Shown here piece after piece: positions 13,863 through 15,549 of a stretch of DNA of 15,549 nt (position 1 is its first letter; every line of letters begins with the position of its first letter). The stretch comes from Acidimicrobiales bacterium (GTDB lineage Bacteria > Actinomycetota > Acidimicrobiia > Acidimicrobiales > RAAP-2). The DNA is taken from NCBI GenBank assembly GCA_017883125.1, contig JADGOD010000145.1, forward strand, positions 1 to 15,549, written 5' to 3'. The position numbers and the translations under genes were made by a program. The notes under the pieces are model-generated. The model was not told where the DNA came from. It searched no databases and was given only the letters and a program-made list of their open reading frames with translations.

Positions 13863-13869
13863 CCAGGAG

Positions 13870-13875
13870 ACAGTA
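13870..13875 (-). promoter_or_regulatory. candidate -10 element of paralog A (leaderless)
   Basis: Minus-strand TACTGT ends seven bases before GTG 13862. It faces away from the TAGGGT element at 13954-13959 in a 104-base divergent spacer. No other recognisable site is seen in that spacer. Confidence 0.4.
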
Positions 13876-13953
13876 CTGGCAAGCCTCGACGGGGGTAGCT
13901 CGAGGGGGCCAGCCCATCTGAGCTCTGAGGCCTCCTGGCAAGGCATCGCTTGG

Positions 13954-13959
13954 TAGGGT
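13954..13959 (+). promoter_or_regulatory. candidate -10 element of paralog B (leaderless)
   Basis: TAGGGT ends seven bases before GTG 13967, the same spacing as for paralog A. No ribosome binding site is present and no -35 consensus is seen. Confidence 0.45.
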
Positions 13960-13966
13960 CTCGAGT

Positions 13967-14344
13967 GTGGGCGGGCTGAGCGAGCACGGTGGGGCGCGAA
14001 GTCAGGGTAGGGGAGCCGCACGATTGAGCGGGAGTGATGCGCTCAAAGTGCACCTCACCTTTGGATTCGGGGTGGTGCTCTGCGCGTTGGCGTGCTGGTT
14101 CGAACTCAAGCGCGCGCTGTCCGGCAACGCCCTCAGCTGGGCCTATGTCTTCGAGTGGCCACTGTTGGCGTGTTTTGCCGTCTACATGTGGTCACACATG
14201 CTCAGCGGCCATGGGGAGACGAGCGCCAGGGCTGAGGAGGAGGTCCCTCAGGTGTCCGAGGAGTACCAGGGGATGCTCACTGCGTGGCAAGCACATCAGG
14301 CACGGCTTGCTGCCTCGCAGGCGGAGGGGGAGACCTCCGCGTAA
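13967..14344 (+). CDS. small two-helix membrane protein, paralog B
   Basis: A 125-residue membrane protein, paralogous to the divergent gene at 13512-13862. It has a Gly/Arg-rich N-terminus (1-25), helix one (about 28-46), the shared loop ELKRALSGNALSWAYVFEWP (46-65), helix two (about 65-79) and a charged C-terminal helix (about 84-125) rich in Glu, Gln and Ala. The function is unknown; no enzymatic motif or metal site is seen. The strongly conserved GNxLSWAYVxxWP loop between the helices is probably the functional part. GTG 13967 is supported by TAGGGT seven bases upstream. The arrangement with paralog A looks like an inverted tandem duplication with both promoters in the middle. Confidence 0.7.
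   Translation: MGGLSEHGGARSQGRGAARLSGSDALKVHLTFGFGVVLCALACWFELKRALSGNALSWAYVFEWPLLACFAVYMWSHMLSGHGETSARAEEEVPQVSEEYQGMLTAWQAHQARLAASQAEGETSA
14114..14149 (+). repeat. inverted repeat, right copy (within paralog B)
   Basis: Partner of 13701-13736, with 34 of 36 bases identical in inverted orientation and 377 bases between the copies. Recombination between them would swap the 5' halves and promoters of the two genes. That is possible in principle but nothing here shows that it happens. Confidence 0.75.
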
Positions 14345-14413
14345 TGCCGATGGCTCCGCGTGAGCCGCCGGCGACCAGCCCCGCGTGCAGGCGCGTCACC
14401 AGCCGGGGGGATC

Positions 14414-14419
14414 TAGATT
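14414..14419 (+). promoter_or_regulatory. possible -10 element upstream of the tlpA group
   Basis: TAGATT lies in the 156-base stretch (14345-14500) between paralog B and the first Shine-Dalgarno-led ORF. That stretch otherwise holds only the doubtful 27-codon ORF below. The element could drive the small ORFs and tlpA. Confidence 0.35.
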
Positions 14420-14424
14420 GTCGC

Positions 14425-14508
14425 ATGGTCGGATTGGAGACGGGTCCCTCGCTCTGCTGGCGGGCGATCTCATCTTCGGGATCAGGAAGGAGCTTGTTCG
14501 ATGTCTAG
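14425..14508 (+). CDS. possible 27-residue leader peptide
   Basis: ATG 14425 begins five bases after the TAGATT hexamer and runs 27 codons (MVGLETGPSLCWRAISSSGS...) to TAG 14506-14508. Its end overlaps the next small ORF by eight bases. It could be a leaderless leader peptide or a chance frame. Only position supports it: there is no recognisable motif. Confidence 0.2.
   Translation: MVGLETGPSLCWRAISSSGSGRSLFDV
14487..14492 (+). promoter_or_regulatory. ribosome binding site of the 34-residue ORF
   Basis: AAGGAG eight bases before ATG 14501, good spacing and match. It is one of the few clear Shine-Dalgarno sequences in the window and the main evidence that the small ORF is translated. Confidence 0.5.
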
Positions 14509-14605
14509 AAAGGGTCACGGCCTTCCCGCCGACGACCCGACGAAATCGGTCACCGCAGTCCGAACTGACTCCGTCATCACTCAAGAGAAGGCCCAAGGTC
14601 TATGA
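14501..14605 (+). CDS. 34-residue small ORF coupled to tlpA
   Basis: A short frame, MSRKGHGLPADDPTKSVTAV followed by 14 more residues ending in QGL. It is hydrophilic, with no cysteine and no membrane segment. It has a well-spaced AAGGAG, and its TGA overlaps the tlpA ATG as ATGA, the usual arrangement for coupled genes. It may act mainly to bring ribosomes to tlpA, or it may be a functional small protein. No family is recognised. Confidence 0.45.
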   Translation: MSRKGHGLPADDPTKSVTAVRTDSVITQEKAQGL

Positions 14606-15234
14606 GGCCGATTGCACGACCTTCAAGAGCTTCCGGCGAGGAGCCCAAACCATCGGAACCTGCAAGATCCTTCGTCTCGACCTGGCGAAGCAGAGGACGC
14701 AAACGATGGATCATCGCCGCCGCGGCCGTCGTAGTCGTCTCGCTGCTCTTCGTTGTGCTCTGGCAGGCAGCATCAAACCCACTGGCGGTCAGCTCGAATC
14801 CACTCGTCGGACGGACGGAAGAGGCGGCACATCCGTTCTCGCTCCCTAGCCTGTTCAACTCAGGCCACGACATCTCGCTGTCGTCGTTCCGAGGAGAACC
14901 GCTGGTCATCAACTTCTGGGCGTCATGGTGCGTCCCGTGTCGGGCAGAAATGCCACTCCTCGAGGAGGCGTATCGCGCCGAGAAGGGACGTGTCCGATTC
15001 CTCGGGGTCGACTCCAATGACACGTCGGTCGCTGGAAGGCCCTTCATTCAGAAGGTGCACACCACCTACCCGGTGGTATCCGATGCCAGTGGAACCGTGG
15101 CCACTCAGTACGGCCTGTTCGGATTGCCAACCACTGTGTTCATCTCGCCCTCCGGCAGGATCGTGGGCCGCCTCATCGGACCGATGAACTTTGCCACACT
15201 GCACAGAGCACTCGAAGAGGCTTCTCGTGGCTAG
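14602..15234 (+). CDS. membrane-anchored thiol-disulfide oxidoreductase, TlpA/ResA type
   Basis: A thioredoxin-fold protein expected to reduce or rearrange disulfides on the outer side of the membrane, as ResA and TlpA do in cytochrome c or oxidase assembly. The 210-residue product has a basic, Pro-rich N-terminus (1-35), one membrane anchor (about 36-56) and a thioredoxin-like domain (about 77-210). The active site is WCVPC (Cys110, Cys113) in FWASWCVPCRAEMP, preceded by the strand LVINF. The cis-proline is in GLPTTVF (Pro176), and the GRIVGRLIG strand follows. All redox residues are present. It starts in an ATGA overlap with the small ORF. The DNA here is less GC-rich than the aro region. 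The client protein cannot be told from the sequence. Confidence 0.9.
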   Translation: MRPIARPSRASGEEPKPSEPARSFVSTWRSRGRKRWIIAAAAVVVVSLLFVVLWQAASNPLAVSSNPLVGRTEEAAHPFSLPSLFNSGHDISLSSFRGEPLVINFWASWCVPCRAEMPLLEEAYRAEKGRVRFLGVDSNDTSVAGRPFIQKVHTTYPVVSDASGTVATQYGLFGLPTTVFISPSGRIVGRLIGPMNFATLHRALEEASRG

Positions 15235-15273
15235 ATCCCAAACCTTCCCGCTTGCCATCGGTCTCACCTGGAA

Positions 15274-15280
15274 GGGAGGA
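15274..15280 (+). promoter_or_regulatory. ribosome binding site of the last gene
   Basis: GGGAGGA seven bases before ATG 15288, a strong Shine-Dalgarno match that fixes the start of the partial gene. Confidence 0.6.
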
Positions 15281-15287
15281 CCCGTCG

Positions 15288-15549
15288 ATGACATCAACCG
15301 CCCTGAACGATGACGACGCTCGACCTTCAGAGGAGGTTCCGCGAACTCCCCGTCGGCACGGTCCAAGCTCTTTGGTCATTGCGGTGCTCGGAGTGGTGGT
15401 GCTCGTCCTCGCTCTCTTCGCATACGTCGCCGTCCGACACCGGAACCAACAGAACCAATCAGCGAGTCTTCGTGCCTCAGGCATCCCCGCAAGTGTCTCG
15501 ACCCCCCTTGCCAACCTCATGACCCTGTCCCCTGTGCCCAACCGATCGG
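15288..15549 (+). CDS. membrane-anchored protein, N-terminal part; possibly Sco/redoxin-like
   Basis: An open frame that runs off the right end; 87 residues are visible. The N-terminus is acidic then basic (residues 1-26). One hydrophobic segment follows (about 29-49, LVIAVLGVVVLVLALFAYVA), then a polar linker and a GIPASVSTPLANLM segment. The layout is a cytosolic tail, one anchor and an external domain beyond the window. The linker recalls what I remember of actinobacterial Sco1/SenC or redoxin proteins just before their thioredoxin fold. That is a weak recollection and no catalytic motif is visible. It starts 53 bases after tlpA behind a strong ribosome binding site, so it is probably co-transcribed with it. 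Confidence 0.7.
   Translation, partial: MTSTALNDDDARPSEEVPRTPRRHGPSSLVIAVLGVVVLVLALFAYVAVRHRNQQNQSASLRASGIPASVSTPLANLMTLSPVPNRS

Noticed and set aside
13863..14021. Upstream in-frame extension of membrane paralog A, giving 169 residues.
   Set aside because: The added N-terminus would overlap the start of paralog B, is Arg/Pro/Ser-rich and has no counterpart in paralog B. TACTGT seven bases before GTG 13862 supports the shorter protein.
1..15549. Search for a defence system, toxin-antitoxin pair, CRISPR array, prophage or transposon.
   Set aside because: No direct-repeat array, integrase, transposase, nuclease or recognised toxin-antitoxin signature was found; the gene set is mainly housekeeping.

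Overview
The window is dense, GC-rich DNA (about 65-70% G+C over most of its length). It looks like chromosome from a high-GC actinobacterium. The menaquinone genes, the aroC-aroK-aroB-aroQ-pepQ-efp-nusB order and the Thr-rich tail on a lipoprotein suggest an Acidimicrobiia-like lineage. That placement is inference from gene content only. No rRNA, tRNA, CRISPR array, insertion sequence or phage gene was seen.

Layout. (1) 1-2802, menaquinone biosynthesis: the 3' end of menA, menH on the opposite strand and menD. (2) 2793-4181 (-): a protein with the carotenoid-cleavage-oxygenase fold that seems to lack three of the four iron-binding histidines. (3) 4243-6023: tyrS, translationally coupled to a small lipoprotein gene. 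(4) 6057-8107: small uncharacterised genes, an eight-cysteine protein and, divergent from it, an NfuA-type Fe-S carrier. (5) 8159-13500: one tightly overlapping run, aroC-aroK-aroB-aroQ-pepQ-efp-nusB. It supplies four shikimate-pathway enzymes, a proline peptidase, the translation factor EF-P and the antitermination factor NusB. (6) 13512-14344: two divergent genes for small two-helix membrane proteins that are paralogs of each other, sharing a 36-base inverted repeat with 34 matches. (7) 14345-15549: a somewhat less GC-rich stretch with two tiny ORFs, a membrane-anchored TlpA/ResA-type thioredoxin and the start of another membrane-anchored protein, possibly Sco/redoxin-like.

How the genes fit together. 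The aro run makes chorismate, the precursor from which the Men enzymes at the left end build menaquinone. The TlpA and possible Sco-like proteins at the right end would act outside the membrane on thiol or metal-centre assembly, possibly for the respiratory chain that menaquinone serves. NfuA delivers Fe-S clusters.

Two points stand out beyond ordinary annotation. First, a recurring start architecture: a TANNNT hexamer ending 6-8 bases before the ATG or GTG, with no ribosome binding site, precedes at least seven genes and implies widespread leaderless transcription. Second, there are two protein-level oddities: the apparently iron-site-less oxygenase homolog and the divergent paralog pair. 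Convergent genes overlap at their 3' ends by 49, 10 and 4 bases.
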